A stretch of DNA of 23,325 nt from Halobacteriales archaeon QH_10_67_13 (lineage in GTDB: Archaea; Halobacteriota; Halobacteria; Halobacteriales; Haloarculaceae). A model generated the notes under the pieces. That model did no database searches and was not told the origin of the DNA. It was given only the letters and a program-made list of their open reading frames with translations. How positions within the stretch are numbered: position 1 is the stretch's first letter; the number at the start of each line of letters is the position of its first letter. The position numbers were made by a program, and so were the translations under genes. Location of the stretch: the NCBI GenBank assembly GCA_003021335.1, contig PXQL01000076.1:1123-24447 (forward strand). Direction: 5' to 3'. Of this stretch, positions 22,897 to 23,325 are shown piece after piece.

Positions 22897-23222
22897 ACAT
22901 GTTACTACGCCGGCCAGCATAATAAGCCCCTACTGTCAGATTAACGAGTGGTACAGGGACAAATTCGCAATGTCATGCGGTGATTCAATATAATAATTCT
23001 GGTAAGTAGGTGGAATTATGCCGCTGGCGAGCCGACTATCACCTGGGTCGCCCCCACTACCTCGGGGGAGCGACCTGGGTTCGTTTTGAACCCTCCCCTC
23101 GCCGTCGTCGGCCTGTTCAGGTCCGCCCGGCGGGTGGCAGCCCCACCCTCCCCGGGCGGTTTCGTTCCTACGTCGCCAGCAGTGGCTCACGGCTTTGCGC
23201 GAACTTTGCGCGAACCCAGCCG
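22897..23222. other. Intergenic region of the element with promoter, inverted and direct repeats (326 bp)
   Basis: No gene is supported. It holds the promoter of the leftward string (GCATAATAAGC, 22917-22927), a 7-base inverted repeat ATAATTC/GAATTAT (22993-22999 and 23013-23019), a strong hairpin at 23046-23075 (GGTCGCCCCC pairing with GGGGG-AG-CGACC) bracketed by direct copies of ACCTGGGT (23041, 23073), and tandem TTTGCGCGAAC copies at 23194-23215. These could be operators, termination signals or replication-related sites. Confidence 0.5.
23194..23215. repeat. Tandem 11-base repeat
   Basis: TTTGCGCGAAC occurs twice in perfect tandem just after the 3' end of the leftward membrane-protein gene. 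Two adjacent copies, one DNA turn apart, resemble a cooperative protein-binding site. Confidence 0.5.
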
Positions 23223-23325
23223 TCAGGCCGCGAGAAGGTTCCCCAGGGCCAGCGCGGCCCCAGCGGCGAGCATCCCGAGCGCCAGCAGGGCGTAGTTCGC
23301 CAGCGGGTTCCTGGCCCGGGCCAGG
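23223..23325 (-). CDS. C-terminal end of a membrane protein (5' part outside the window)
   Basis: Only the last 34 codons before TGA 23223-23225 are visible. They encode LARARNPLANYALLALGMLA followed by AGAALALGNLLAA: a basic/polar start and one hydrophobic segment ending at the C-terminus. This could be the tail anchor of a viral or plasmid membrane protein. No family can be assigned from this fragment. Confidence 0.55.
   Translation of the reverse strand, partial: LARARNPLANYALLALGMLAAGAALALGNLLAA

Larger units (their letters stand above)
19509..23325 (-). mobile_element. Right-hand part of window: putative provirus or integrated plasmid (boundary approximate, continues beyond the window)
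   Basis: From 19512 to the right edge all supported genes run leftward, are short (26-240 residues), often overlap by GTGA/ATGA, and encode acidic, coiled-coil, zinc-ribbon or small membrane proteins without housekeeping relatives. This gene style is that of haloarchaeal proviruses and plasmids. The 97-residue protein and the C-terminal winged-helix-like protein resemble families I associate with haloarchaeal proviruses. No integrase, capsid, terminase or replication gene is visible, and no tRNA-type attachment site is seen at the left edge, so the type of element is not established. The left boundary is set only by the change in gene content after msrA. Confidence 0.5.

Noticed and set aside
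22936..23190. An 84-codon minus-strand frame in the right-hand intergenic region
   Set aside because: It spans the hairpin and repeats, has no ribosome binding site or recognisable content, and ends among AT-rich promoter-like sequence.

Overview
The window is chromosomal DNA from a halophilic archaeon (class Halobacteria). It is GC-rich and codes for acidic proteins. It carries archaeal or haloarchaeal markers: a group II chaperonin with a Gly-Met tail, NucS/EndoMS, UPF0179, DUF1931, DUF7563-type zinc ribbons and a DUF7289-like secreted protein. Many starts sit 25-30 bases after a TATA-like box with no ribosome binding site, as expected for leaderless haloarchaeal transcripts. I cannot name the genus. 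No tRNA or rRNA gene was seen.

Layout. 1-1830: 3' part of a secreted DUF7289-like/beta-solenoid surface protein. 2237-3250: PhoU-like regulator (-). 3638-5211: gatC-gatA, overlapping. 5260-5712: UPF0179 (-). 5788-6486: CPBP membrane protease. 6521-9020: mutS with a C-terminal lesion, convergent with nucS (9059-9793, -). 9818-10351: DUF6735-like protein (-). 10458-12371: PH/coiled-coil/degenerate Mrr-like protein. 12540-14201: thermosome subunit. 14277-14555: pterin carbinolamine dehydratase (-). 14689-15205: hemA remnant (-). 15293-15973: rpiA. 15983-16150: DUF1931 histone-fold protein (-). 16334-17465: two small zinc-ribbon proteins flanking a RecA/KaiC-like protein. 17580-17810: CheW-like remnant. 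17807-18940: NDH-2-like flavoprotein (-). 19045-19508: msrA remnant. 19512-23325: a leftward run of small, mostly unrecognised genes resembling a haloarchaeal provirus or integrated plasmid.

The most striking feature is gene decay. mutS, hemA and msrA each keep a recognisable promoter and both ends of the protein, but lack an internal block and change frame at the join. A CheW-like gene is broken at a G5 run. In the element, one gene is broken at an A7 run and another by an in-frame TAA. This is either real and recent reductive decay or a systematic assembly problem, and read mapping would decide. If real, the cell has lost canonical MutS (NucS next door is intact), MsrA, and this copy of glutamyl-tRNA reductase, which is the entry to haem synthesis.

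A second point of interest lies in the element. Between 21241 and 21309, two degenerate copies of a sequence very like the common haloarchaeal CRISPR repeat sit 40 bases apart, downstream of a TATA-like box, with no spacer-sized gap and no cas genes in view. This is a candidate CRISPR-repeat mimic (RNA anti-CRISPR-like) or a relic mini-array.
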